Shown: piece after piece, positions 17,366 to 25,753 of the stretch | Numbering within the stretch: the stretch's first letter is position 1 | Layout of the letters: each line of letters opens with the position of its first letter | DNA from: Myxococcales bacterium | GTDB lineage: Bacteria; Myxococcota_A; Polyangia; Haliangiales; Haliangiaceae | Direction of reading: 5' to 3' | Assembly: GCA_016794545.1 (NCBI GenBank) | Contig: JAEUJX010000349.1 | Location: forward strand, 1-59,124 | DNA: 59,124 nucleotides | Notes under the pieces: model-generated | Seen by the model: the letters and a program-made list of their open reading frames with translations, nothing else | What the model was told of the DNA's origin: nothing | Database searches by the model: none | Program-made: the position numbers and the translations under genes

Positions 17366-17770
17366 GTGCGGGCGTATTTGATCTGGATCGGGTGTGCGAA
17401 TGCGATGGGCTTCTTCCTCTTGCTCGGCGCGATGTCGGACTCGTTCGCCGACGGCCTGCTCCGCCGGTGGACGAAGATCATCCCCGACGACACGCCGTTC
17501 CAGCACAGCGCCTACAGCCGCGTCTGGCTGTGGTGGGCGGTGATCGGGACCGGGTTCTACGCGGCGATCAACCTGGTCGCGCTCGACTGGCCGTGGGAGT
17601 ACGCCCGCTGGGTGGTCTACGGAAATATCTACGCCTACGGCTGCTTCGAGGTGCTCGCGATCGCGGCGACGATCAACCGCAAGCGCTGGGGGGTGGGCAT
17701 CTACACGACCCATGTGCTTTGGATCGCGCAGGGAGGATGGGGCGTGGTGACCGCACTGCGCGGGCCCTGA
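17366..17770 (+). CDS. Small four-helix membrane protein
   Basis: 134 residues, family not recognised. Four hydrophobic segments are visible: AYLIWIGCANAMGFFLLLGA, RVWLWWAVIGTGFYAAINLV, WVVYGNIYAYGCFEVLAIAA and GIYTTHVLWIAQGGWGVVTA. The second and third loops carry Trp and charged residues. It ends 11 bp before the kinase gene on the same strand. The kinase also has its own -10-like element, so read-through is possible but the pair need not be an operon. GTG is chosen from the promoter spacing and because the first membrane helix begins right after it. Confidence 0.65.
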   Translation: MRAYLIWIGCANAMGFFLLLGAMSDSFADGLLRRWTKIIPDDTPFQHSAYSRVWLWWAVIGTGFYAAINLVALDWPWEYARWVVYGNIYAYGCFEVLAIAATINRKRWGVGIYTTHVLWIAQGGWGVVTALRGP

Positions 17771-17776
17771 TACGCT
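17771..17776 (+). promoter_or_regulatory. -10 hexamer TACGCT before the kinase at 17782
   Basis: TACGCT starts immediately after the stop of the membrane protein and is 5 bases from the GTG at 17782. The same hexamer precedes the upstream gene. Confidence 0.45.
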
Positions 17777-17781
17777 ACCGG

Positions 17782-19308
17782 GTGGGCGTGAGCACGAGCA
17801 TCACAGGGCCGTCGACCGCGGGAGGCGGCGGGGATCGGGACCTCGAGGCGGGCACAGCCGTCGGCGAGTACGAGATCCAGGCGAAGCTGGGTGCCGGCGG
17901 CTTCGGCACCGTCTACCGCGCCGCGCACCCGGTGATCGGCAAGCAGGTCGCGATCAAGGTGCTCGCGCGCAAGTACTCCGCCGACGAGGACATGGTGTCG
18001 CGGTTCATCGCGGAGGCGCGCGCCGTCAACCAGATCCGGCACCGCAACATCATCGACATCTTCTCGTTCGGCACGCTCGACGACGGCCGCGCTTACTACA
18101 TGATGGAGCTGCTCGAGGGCGAGCCGCTCGATCAGGTGCTCGACGCCCGCGGCCGGATCCCGCTCGACGAGGCCGTGCCGATCCTGAAGGCGATCGCGAA
18201 GGCGCTCGACGCCGCGCACGCGAAGTCGATCGCGCACCGCGACCTCAAGCCCGAGAACATCTTCCTCGCGCAGGACAGCGAAGGAGAGCGCTATCCGAAG
18301 CTGCTCGACTTCGGCATCGCGAAGCTGATGGGGCCGGAGAACACGACCAAGCACAAGACCGCGACGGGCGCGCCGATCGGAACGCCGTACTACATGTCGC
18401 CCGAGCAGTGCCGCGGCAAGGACGTCGATCACCGGACCGACATCTACTCGCTCGGCGTCGTCGCGTACCGGCTGCTCACCGGCGCGTATCCGTTCGACGC
18501 CGACGGCTACCTCGAGATCATGATGAAGCAGATCGGCGAGGAGCCCGTGCCGCCCTCGTCGATCGCGCCGGAGCTGCCGCCGAGCGTGGACGCCGCGATC
18601 GCGCGGATGATGCGCAAGGATCCCGCGCAGCGGCCCGCGAGCTGCGCCGCCGGCATCGCCGCCCTCGTCGCGGGCGCCGCGATCACGCCGAGCATCCCGA
18701 GCACCCCCCTCCCGGCGACGTCGCGCCCCGGCGGCCGGGCGATCTCGGGCATGGCCGCCACCCAGCTCTCCGACGCCGGGCTCGCCGCGACGATGGTGCC
18801 GACCACGCAGCCGCCGGGCGCCCCGGTGAAGCGCACCGGGCTCTGGGTCGCGCTCGGAGCGATCGGCGTCGGTGGCGCCGCCGTCGCGGCCGTGCTCGCC
18901 ATTCGCGGCGACGAGCCGACGCGGCCGACGCCCGCCCCGAAACCGCAGATCGCCGTGCCACCTCCCCCGATCGACGCGGCCGTCGCACCGCCGGTGATCG
19001 ATGCCGCGTCGAAGGACGTCGTGGTCACCGTCGAGGGTGCGCCCGAGGGGACCGAGGTCCGGATCGGCGCGAGCCCGATCGGCGTGGTGCCGGCGATCTC
19101 GGTGCCGCGCGGCGGGAGCCCGGTCGTCCTGTCGTTCTACGCCGACGGCTACCTGCCGATGTCGAAGACGGTGACGCCGGATCGCGATCAGCGCCTCGAG
19201 ATCACGCTCAAGAAGAAGAAGACCCCCGCCGTCCCCGTGCGGCCGGCGCAGCCGGATCCCGACGATCGCGATGCGATTCCGGATCCGTTTGGAGCGAACA
19301 AGAGATGA
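17782..19308 (+). CDS. Transmembrane Ser/Thr protein kinase with C-terminal PEGA-like domain
   Basis: 508 residues. The kinase domain spans about 30-285: Gly loop GAGGFGTVY (38-45), catalytic Lys59 in VAIK, HRDLKPEN at 152-159, DFG at 176-178, and GTPYYMSPEQC in the activation segment. A juxtamembrane linker rich in Pro/Thr leads to one membrane helix (LWVALGAIGVGGAAVAAVLA, about 353-372). The outside part has a PEGA-like domain (VVVTVEGAPEGTEVRIGASP) and ends in a Lys-rich tail. It is a PknB-type sensor kinase. ATGA overlap joins it to the FG-GAP-like lipoprotein, so both are made together. GTG at 17788 is an alternative start. Confidence 0.92.
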   Translation: MGVSTSITGPSTAGGGGDRDLEAGTAVGEYEIQAKLGAGGFGTVYRAAHPVIGKQVAIKVLARKYSADEDMVSRFIAEARAVNQIRHRNIIDIFSFGTLDDGRAYYMMELLEGEPLDQVLDARGRIPLDEAVPILKAIAKALDAAHAKSIAHRDLKPENIFLAQDSEGERYPKLLDFGIAKLMGPENTTKHKTATGAPIGTPYYMSPEQCRGKDVDHRTDIYSLGVVAYRLLTGAYPFDADGYLEIMMKQIGEEPVPPSSIAPELPPSVDAAIARMMRKDPAQRPASCAAGIAALVAGAAITPSIPSTPLPATSRPGGRAISGMAATQLSDAGLAATMVPTTQPPGAPVKRTGLWVALGAIGVGGAAVAAVLAIRGDEPTRPTPAPKPQIAVPPPPIDAAVAPPVIDAASKDVVVTVEGAPEGTEVRIGASPIGVVPAISVPRGGSPVVLSFYADGYLPMSKTVTPDRDQRLEITLKKKKTPAVPVRPAQPDPDDRDAIPDPFGANKR

Positions 19309-22007
19309 CGACGCGGCAGCTCTTCCTGTACGCGTGCGCGTGCGCACTCCTCGCGGCGTGCTCCGATCTGCGTGACCTCGGCGAGCCGACCTGCGGCAAC
19401 GGGTTGATCGAGCCCGGCGAGGACTGCGACTCGCCGCTCGAGCACTGCGATCGCTGCAGCATCGTGTGTGCCGCGAGCGACGACTGCAACGCGATCACCG
19501 GCGGCGGCTACGTGTGCGGCCCCGACCTGCGCTGCCACGCCCCCGCCGGCACGTTCCTGCGTACGCAGCCCGTCCACATCAACGTCGACGCGGTCCGGAT
19601 CGCCGACGTCTCGCAGCCGCCCGACGGGTTCGGCGACCTGCTCGCGAAGTCGAGCTCGGCCGTCACCGTCGCGTACGGCGCCGCCGACGGCCTCTCGACG
19701 GCGCGCGTCAGCGTACAGGCGCCGACCTCGCAGGGGCCGGTGACGTTCGCGAAGCTCGACGGCGACGAGACTCCCGACGTGCTGGTGCCGACGCCGGACG
19801 GGATCGCCGCGTTCACGTTCGGCTTCGGCACGCCCGCGCCGTACACCTGGCCGCAGCTGCTCGAGGGCGGCATGAATGCCGGGCAGCCGCTGATGGCGTT
19901 CTCGCTCGACGACAGCCACGTCGTCGCGATCGGCAACAACACGACCGGGCTCGGGGTCGTCGTGATGTACGTCGCGGGCGGCGGTCAGGAGGTCGTGGCG
20001 CAAGCGCCGCTGTGCGGTGCGCAGGCCTCCGACTTCTCGGAGGCCCGGACCGCGGTCGCGTTCGCGCCCTCGGCGTTCGGAGGCACGCACGTGATGCTCG
20101 CCGCGGGGCTCGGCACCGGTGCCTCGTCGACCGGCTGCGTGATCGCGATCGACTCGACGGGCAGCGCGCAGACGCCGTTCGTGATCAACGAGGTCGCGCG
20201 CCAGGGCGGCTTCGCGGCGAACACCAAGCCGGTGTTCGCGCATCTCGACGGGGAGGCGATCTGCCCGTCGCTGATCGCGCAGCCCGCCGTCGGCATGAAC
20301 CTGCTGCGCTTCCCCGGCGCGTCGACCGGCAGCGCGAACAAGCCGTGCCGCCTGAACCCATCGGTGCCGCTCGTCCGCAAGGACACGACGGGCCAGGTGC
20401 TGACGACCGGCTCGCCGCTCGGCACGGCGCCCCTCGGTGGGGGCGATCACGCGATCGTGCTCACGAACGGCGTGTTCGTCTATCGCCCGGGTGCGAGCGG
20501 CGAGCTCGCGCAGATCTACATCTCCGACCGCGTGCTCGATCGCACGGCCCACGCCGATCTCGATGCGGACGGCCTCATGGACCTCGTGGCGCTCGGCGAC
20601 TCGGCGAGCGATCTGGATCTGCTCTACCAGATCGCGCCGGCCCCGGGCCTGTACTCGTTCCTCCGGGTGCGCGTCCCGACGGCCGCGCCGGTGTCGCGCA
20701 TGCTGACCGGCGACTTCGACGGCAACGGGCGCGTCGACATCGCCTACGTCGAGCGGGTCGACGCAGTCGATCGCCTGATGATCGCCTACGGCACCGCCGA
20801 CCGTCCGCTCGAGGGGCAGCTCGCGGGCTCGTTCACGAACGTGTTCTCGGTGCTCGCGGTCTCGATCCCGGACTCCGGTGATCCGTTCAGCGTGATCGAC
20901 GACCTGGCCGTGCTCTACACGAGCGCGGCCGGCGAACAGCTCGCGATCCTCCACGGCTCGCCGCAGCGCACGATGCAGGCGTACTACGATCCGTTCCAGA
21001 TCGACGCGCAGGGTGCGCGCACCACGCTGTCGGCGACGATCCCCGGCTCGTTCGGCGGCGGCCGCGGCGGACACGACCTGATGTCGCTCGGCACCGTGCC
21101 CGATCCGCTCGACCCGAACTTCGCCCCGGTCGGCGTCATGTACGTCACGCCGACGTCGCAGGACGGTGCGATCGCGATGACCGGCGGTCGCTGCGCGGTC
21201 GCGCCCGGCCTCATGGAGTGCGACGGGGTCGCCAACGTACCAGGCGACGTGGGGGGCGGCACGAGCGCCCAGCTCTGCCTCTCGAACTCGTCGTATACGG
21301 CGTGGTCCGTCGGTGGGCACGACGTCGTGATCGGCGTCGACGGCCGCGGCCACGCGGTGACGATCGACTCCGCGAAGCTCGGCGCGTGCAGCGAGAACAC
21401 ATTTCCACCGGCGCTGACGCTGCCGACCTGGGGCGACAAGCTCGTGCTGGCGCCGACCGCCAAGCCCCGTCGCGTGCGCTCGCTCGACGTGTTCGCGTCC
21501 GACGTGCCGGAGCTCGGCATCACGTTCGAGCCCGGCACCGGGCAGCCGGCGAGCCTGGCGGCGGTCCGCACCTGCGAACTCCCGGGTGGAGTCGCGACGA
21601 CGAAGTGTTCGGATCCCGCCACCGTGATCGCCGAGCAGGAGGGCGCCGTCGTGTGTACGGACCTCGCGTCTGGCAACGTGTTTCCGCGCTCGCGCTTCGA
21701 CCCGACGACGCCACCGATCAAGCGCGACCTGCTCGCGGTGTGCGGCGCGTCGAGCGATCAGCGCGCGGTGTTCCGGATCTCGCGATTCTCGGATCGCTCG
21801 ACCGCGACGAAGCTGTTCGACGTGGCGACCGCCAGCGACGTCGAGGTCGGGGACATCAGCGGGGACGGCATCGACGACATCGTGGTGATCGATCACGGTG
21901 CGGGCGGCGCGGGCGCGAACGTCACGGTGTACGTGCAGTGCACGTCGCGCAACCCAGGGGACTGCGTGCAGCTCGCCGCGCTGCCCGAGGAAGGAACGAA
22001 GCCGTGA
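19305..22007 (+). CDS. Large FG-GAP/VCBS-like lipoprotein with Cys-rich N-terminal motif
   Basis: 900 residues. A lipoprotein signal (YACACALLAACSDL) is followed by a cysteine-rich stretch, CGNGLIEPGEDCDSPLEHCD, the signature of myxobacterial Cys-rich repeats (DUF4215 kind). The bulk contains FG-GAP/VCBS-like blades: KLDGDETPDVLVP, HADLDADGLMDLVALGD, TGDFDGNGRVDIAYVE and GDISGDGIDDIVVIDHG, which bind calcium in integrin-like propellers. It is presumably on the outer membrane or periplasmic face. Its position between a transmembrane kinase and a TPR/PEGA protein suggests a sensing or scaffold role for the kinase; that is inference. GTGA joins it to the next gene. Confidence 0.8.
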   Translation: MTTRQLFLYACACALLAACSDLRDLGEPTCGNGLIEPGEDCDSPLEHCDRCSIVCAASDDCNAITGGGYVCGPDLRCHAPAGTFLRTQPVHINVDAVRIADVSQPPDGFGDLLAKSSSAVTVAYGAADGLSTARVSVQAPTSQGPVTFAKLDGDETPDVLVPTPDGIAAFTFGFGTPAPYTWPQLLEGGMNAGQPLMAFSLDDSHVVAIGNNTTGLGVVVMYVAGGGQEVVAQAPLCGAQASDFSEARTAVAFAPSAFGGTHVMLAAGLGTGASSTGCVIAIDSTGSAQTPFVINEVARQGGFAANTKPVFAHLDGEAICPSLIAQPAVGMNLLRFPGASTGSANKPCRLNPSVPLVRKDTTGQVLTTGSPLGTAPLGGGDHAIVLTNGVFVYRPGASGELAQIYISDRVLDRTAHADLDADGLMDLVALGDSASDLDLLYQIAPAPGLYSFLRVRVPTAAPVSRMLTGDFDGNGRVDIAYVERVDAVDRLMIAYGTADRPLEGQLAGSFTNVFSVLAVSIPDSGDPFSVIDDLAVLYTSAAGEQLAILHGSPQRTMQAYYDPFQIDAQGARTTLSATIPGSFGGGRGGHDLMSLGTVPDPLDPNFAPVGVMYVTPTSQDGAIAMTGGRCAVAPGLMECDGVANVPGDVGGGTSAQLCLSNSSYTAWSVGGHDVVIGVDGRGHAVTIDSAKLGACSENTFPPALTLPTWGDKLVLAPTAKPRRVRSLDVFASDVPELGITFEPGTGQPASLAAVRTCELPGGVATTKCSDPATVIAEQEGAVVCTDLASGNVFPRSRFDPTTPPIKRDLLAVCGASSDQRAVFRISRFSDRSTATKLFDVATASDVEVGDISGDGIDDIVVIDHGAGGAGANVTVYVQCTSRNPGDCVQLAALPEEGTKP

Positions 22008-23215
22008 AGCTCGCGGTGATCCTCGTGGCCGCCCTCGCGGCGCGCGCCGCGGCCGATGATCCGAAGGCGGCGGAGCGCTACTTCCGCGCCGGCGAGAAGG
22101 CGTACAAGGCGCAGAACTTCGCGGCGGCGGCCGGGCTGTTCGAGTCCGCGTACAAGGAGCTGCCGCTGCCCGAGATCGCGTTCTCGGCGGCGCAGGCCTA
22201 CCGCCGCCAGTACCGCGTCGATCCGAAGCCCGCGTACGTCACGCGCGCCGTCGAGCTGTACGCCGTGTACCTCGACAAGGTGAAGACCGGCGGCCGGGTC
22301 GGGGTCGCCGCCGACAGCCTCGGCGAGATGAAGCGCGAGCTCGATCGCCTGGGGACCTCGGCCGCGCCCGTCCCGCAGCCCGTCGTCGTCGAGGAGCGCA
22401 CGCAGCTCGGCATCAACCCGGAGCTCGAGGGCGAGGCCGGCGCGCGCGGCATGAGCGAGGTCGGCGACCTGCCGGATGCCGGCAGCGCGAAGATCGTGAC
22501 CACGATCGACGGCAAGCCGGTCGCGCCGTACGAGCTCGTCGACGTGACGCCCGGGCCGCACCAGATCCACGTCGAGGCCGAGGGCTACCTGCCGGCGGAC
22601 CGCACCGAGCGCGCGATCAAGGGCGCCCAGTCGCTGGTCGACGTCAAGCTGTCGCCGAAGCCGGCGAAGGTCACCGTGAAGGTCGCCGGCGGCGCGCGCG
22701 TGCGGATCGACGGCCGCGCGGCCGGGACCGCGCCGGGCACGTTCGAGGTCGCGGCGGGCAAGCACGTCGTCACGATCTCGCGCTCGGGCCGCGTGCCCGT
22801 CGCTCGCGAGGTCACGCTCGGCCGCGGACAGGAGATCGCGATCGCCGAGCAGCTCGAGGCGACGTCCCGGCGCCGCGCCGTGCCGTGGGTCCTCGGCGTC
22901 GGCGGCGGCCTCGCGGTGGTCTCGATCACCACGGGCCTCACCGGCCTCGTGTTCGACGGCCGCGCCTCCGACACGCTGCACCGGATCGACACGGTCGGCG
23001 ACGCGACCGGCGGTGACCGCGCGACCTACGACCGCCAGGTCAGGAACCGCGACCGGTTCGTCACCGCGGCGTGGATCACCGGCGGCGCCGCGCTCGTCGC
23101 CGGCGGCATCGCCGCCGCGCTCTACTTCGGCGACGACCCGTCCGACGAGCGCGCGCGGATCGTCCCGGTGGCCCCGGGCGGCGGCGCCGGCGCGGCGGTG
23201 GTCGGGAGGTTCTGA
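22004..23215 (+). CDS. TPR and PEGA domain envelope protein with two C-terminal membrane helices
   Basis: 403 residues. A short signal peptide (KLAVILVAALAARAAA) precedes a TPR-like helical region (AAERYFRAGEKAYKAQNFAA, about 20-110). Two PEGA-like repeats follow (VDVTPGPHQIHVEAEGYLP and AKVTVKVAGGARVRIDGRAA, about 160-285). Two hydrophobic helices are near 290-312 and 345-367. Proteins of this layout accompany Ser/Thr kinases in myxobacteria and are thought to connect to the cell wall or to the kinase's own PEGA domain. Co-translated with the lipoprotein upstream and 5 bp from the sigma-54 activator. Confidence 0.78.
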   Translation: MKLAVILVAALAARAAADDPKAAERYFRAGEKAYKAQNFAAAAGLFESAYKELPLPEIAFSAAQAYRRQYRVDPKPAYVTRAVELYAVYLDKVKTGGRVGVAADSLGEMKRELDRLGTSAAPVPQPVVVEERTQLGINPELEGEAGARGMSEVGDLPDAGSAKIVTTIDGKPVAPYELVDVTPGPHQIHVEAEGYLPADRTERAIKGAQSLVDVKLSPKPAKVTVKVAGGARVRIDGRAAGTAPGTFEVAAGKHVVTISRSGRVPVAREVTLGRGQEIAIAEQLEATSRRRAVPWVLGVGGGLAVVSITTGLTGLVFDGRASDTLHRIDTVGDATGGDRATYDRQVRNRDRFVTAAWITGGAALVAGGIAAALYFGDDPSDERARIVPVAPGGGAGAAVVGRF

Positions 23216-23220
23216 CGGCG

Positions 23221-24564
23221 ATGGGGCTGGACGAGACCACGCAGCAGAGCGAGCGCGGTCCGCTCGTGCTCGAGATCGTCCTGCCCTCGGGAACCCGCGT
23301 GATGCCGCTCCCCGAGAGCGGCTCTCTCGTCGTCGGTCGCTCCTCGACTGCGGACGTGACGATCGACGACGAGTCCCTGTCGCGCGCGCACGCGCGGCTC
23401 GACCTCGGTCCGCAGCTCGCGATCAGCGATCTCGGCTCCAAGAACGGAACGTTCGTGCGCGGCCGGCGCGTCGCGAGCGACGATCGCGTGCTCGTCGGCG
23501 TCGAGGAGCCGATCGAGGTCGGGCGCGTGCTGATCCGGATCGCGCGCGCCCCGAACCCGGCCGTGGATCGCGTCGAGCGCCGCGCCAGCGGAACCGGGCG
23601 GGCGCTGCTCGACGCTCCCGAGGGTTGGTTCGACGCGCCATCGGCTGCGATGCGCGCCGTGCTCGACGCGATCGCCCAGGTCGCACCGACGGATCTGAGC
23701 GTGCTGCTGCTCGGCGAGACCGGCGTGGGCAAGGAGGTCTGCGCCGAGCAGATCCACCGGAGCTCGAAGCGCGCGACAGGCACGCTGCTCCGGCTCAACT
23801 GCGCCGCGATCCCCGACACGTTGCTCGAGAGCGAGCTGTTCGGATACGAGCGCGGCGCGTTCACGGGCGCGACGGCCGCGAAGCCGGGCCTGATCGAATC
23901 GGCGGACGGAGGGACGGTGTTCCTCGACGAGATCGGCGAGCTCCCGGCGGCCGTGCAGGTCAAGCTCCTGCGCGTGCTCGACCGCCGGGAGGTGATGCGG
24001 ATCGGCGCGATGAAGCCCCGGACCGTGGACGTCCGGTTCGTCGCGGCGACGCACCGCAGCCTCGACGCGGAGATCGCCGCCGGGCGGTTCCGCGCGGATC
24101 TGCTCTATCGACTCGCCGGGATGACGATCCGGATCCCCCCGCTGCGCGAACGGCCCGACGAGATCCACGCGCTCGCCCGGCGGTTCGCCGCGGATACCGC
24201 GAGGCGGCTCGAGAGCCCGGTCCCGGCCCTGTCACCGCAGGCGCTGGAGGTGCTCGTGGCGCACACGTGGCCCGGCAACATCCGCGAGCTCCGGAACGTG
24301 ATCGAGCGTGCCGCGATCGTCTCCCGCGGAGCGGCGACCATGGAGCCGGAGCACCTCGCCATCCTGGCGTCGCGCGACACCGCGCCCTTCGAGCGGCCGT
24401 CGTCGACCCTGCGGGAGCAGGTCGACACGCTCGAGCGGACGCGCGTGCTGGAGACGCTCGAGGCGTGCGGTGGCAACCGCTCCGAGGCCGCGCGCCGGCT
24501 CGGGATGTCTCGCGGCGCTCTGCTCGCGCGCCTGCGCGCCTGGGGCGTGGGGCCGGAGAAGTAG
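23221..24564 (+). CDS. FHA-domain sigma-54-dependent transcriptional activator
   Basis: 447 residues. The N-terminal FHA domain (about 30-100) has VGRSSTADVTIDDESLSRAH and SDLGSKNGTFVRGR, which bind phosphothreonine. The AAA+ domain (about 135-360) has Walker A GETGVGKE, the sigma-54 contact loop GAFTGAT, Walker B GGTVFLDEIGE, and the WPGNIREL sensor II. A Fis-type helix-turn-helix ends the protein (GGNRSEAARRLGMSRGALLA). It should activate RpoN promoters when its FHA domain meets a phosphorylated partner. The kinase three genes upstream is the obvious candidate. Confidence 0.93.
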   Translation: MGLDETTQQSERGPLVLEIVLPSGTRVMPLPESGSLVVGRSSTADVTIDDESLSRAHARLDLGPQLAISDLGSKNGTFVRGRRVASDDRVLVGVEEPIEVGRVLIRIARAPNPAVDRVERRASGTGRALLDAPEGWFDAPSAAMRAVLDAIAQVAPTDLSVLLLGETGVGKEVCAEQIHRSSKRATGTLLRLNCAAIPDTLLESELFGYERGAFTGATAAKPGLIESADGGTVFLDEIGELPAAVQVKLLRVLDRREVMRIGAMKPRTVDVRFVAATHRSLDAEIAAGRFRADLLYRLAGMTIRIPPLRERPDEIHALARRFAADTARRLESPVPALSPQALEVLVAHTWPGNIRELRNVIERAAIVSRGAATMEPEHLAILASRDTAPFERPSSTLREQVDTLERTRVLETLEACGGNRSEAARRLGMSRGALLARLRAWGVGPEK

Positions 24565-24579
24565 CGCGGCCCAGGTGGT

Positions 24580-25749
24580 TCAGGGAGCGCCGCCGCGCTC
24601 CGCGCGCTCCTGCTCGGCGATCGCCTGGCGCAGCGAGGCCAGCGCGACCGAGCGCTCCTCGCTGTCCCACGGATCCGGTGAGAGCTCGTCGAGCGCGATC
24701 CGCCGCGTCGAGAACGACCGCGGATCGCTCCACCACATGGCGACATCGCGCTCGTCCCCGCGGCGCTCGGCGTGCAGGTTCGCGATCACGAACGGTCCGC
24801 CGATGCCCTGGTCGCGGATCACCTTGCCGAACAGCACGAGCTCGGCGCGGGTCCGTCCCGCCGCGAGCTCCTGCCAGTGCGTGGTGATCCAGCCGATCCT
24901 CGTCGTGCCGTCGCTCGCCAGCACGTCCGCGTCGAACTGGTACGCGCCGGGCTCCACGACCTGGAGGTCGAGCGTCACCACGAGCGAGCCGTCGCGGACG
25001 TCGCCGGTCACGCCGGCCAGCTCGAGCAACGGGCGCGGCGTGTAGGTGAAGTCGAGGTGGATCAGCCGCTCGACGCCGCCCGCCTCCAGATCGACCTGCA
25101 GGCGCACGGAGCGGGCTCGCGCGAGCGCGGGCTCCGCCCCCGGCACGAACCGGTTCGTGTAGATGCGGTCGCCGGCCACCGCATCGCCGTCGCGGCCGTC
25201 GTCGCGATAGACGAGCTCGATGCCGGTCCGACCGGTCCCCGCGGCCTCGACGATGGCCGAGCGAAGCTCGATCGGCAGGCGCTCCGTGCGGCGTGCGACC
25301 GACACGACCTCGATCATGGACGTCAGCGACTGACCGTGCTCGACATGATGGCGATCGGCGACGAACCGCACCGCGGTCTCCTGGCCCGCGCGATCATCGA
25401 GCAGGTGCTCGACGGGGAACGGCTGGTTCCACGGCTGCCGCTCGCCCGCGCGCTCCGCGCTCCACCGGTGCGAGGTCGGCGGGTAGATCGACTCGGCCTC
25501 GTACGTCGCGAGGGACTCGCGCAGCGAGCGCGACGAGAGCATGTCCGGATCGAGCGGGTCGATCGTGGGGCGCGAGGTCACGGACGAGGTGGCCGGGGGA
25601 GACGCGCGGCCGGGCGGCGCCGGGGGCGGCTGCGTGCCGGCGGCCGTCGCCGCCTGGTTCGTGCCGGCGGCCCAGATCCCGACGATGCCGCCGGCGATCA
25701 GGAGCCCGCCACCGATCCAGCGAAGGGTACGACGCGAGGAGGCCGACAT
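24580..25749 (-). CDS. Membrane-anchored extracytoplasmic protein, choice-of-anchor X-like
   Basis: 389 residues, function unknown. One N-terminal membrane helix (LRWIGGGLLIAGGIVGIWAA) is followed by a Pro/Thr-rich linker and an Asp-containing segment. The central region RDDGRDGDAVAGDRIYTNRF resembles the Ca-binding-like turn of 'choice-of-anchor X' domains. Two Ig-like strand sets follow (LLELAGVTGDVRDGSLVVTL, QFDADVLASDGTTRIGWITT). The C-terminus is a charged helix. It starts 4 bp after the stop of the secreted hydrolase gene and is probably transcribed with it. Confidence 0.65.
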   Translation of the reverse strand: MSASSRRTLRWIGGGLLIAGGIVGIWAAGTNQAATAAGTQPPPAPPGRASPPATSSVTSRPTIDPLDPDMLSSRSLRESLATYEAESIYPPTSHRWSAERAGERQPWNQPFPVEHLLDDRAGQETAVRFVADRHHVEHGQSLTSMIEVVSVARRTERLPIELRSAIVEAAGTGRTGIELVYRDDGRDGDAVAGDRIYTNRFVPGAEPALARARSVRLQVDLEAGGVERLIHLDFTYTPRPLLELAGVTGDVRDGSLVVTLDLQVVEPGAYQFDADVLASDGTTRIGWITTHWQELAAGRTRAELVLFGKVIRDQGIGGPFVIANLHAERRGDERDVAMWWSDPRSFSTRRIALDELSPDPWDSEERSVALASLRQAIAEQERAERGGAP

Positions 25750-25753
25750 CGCG

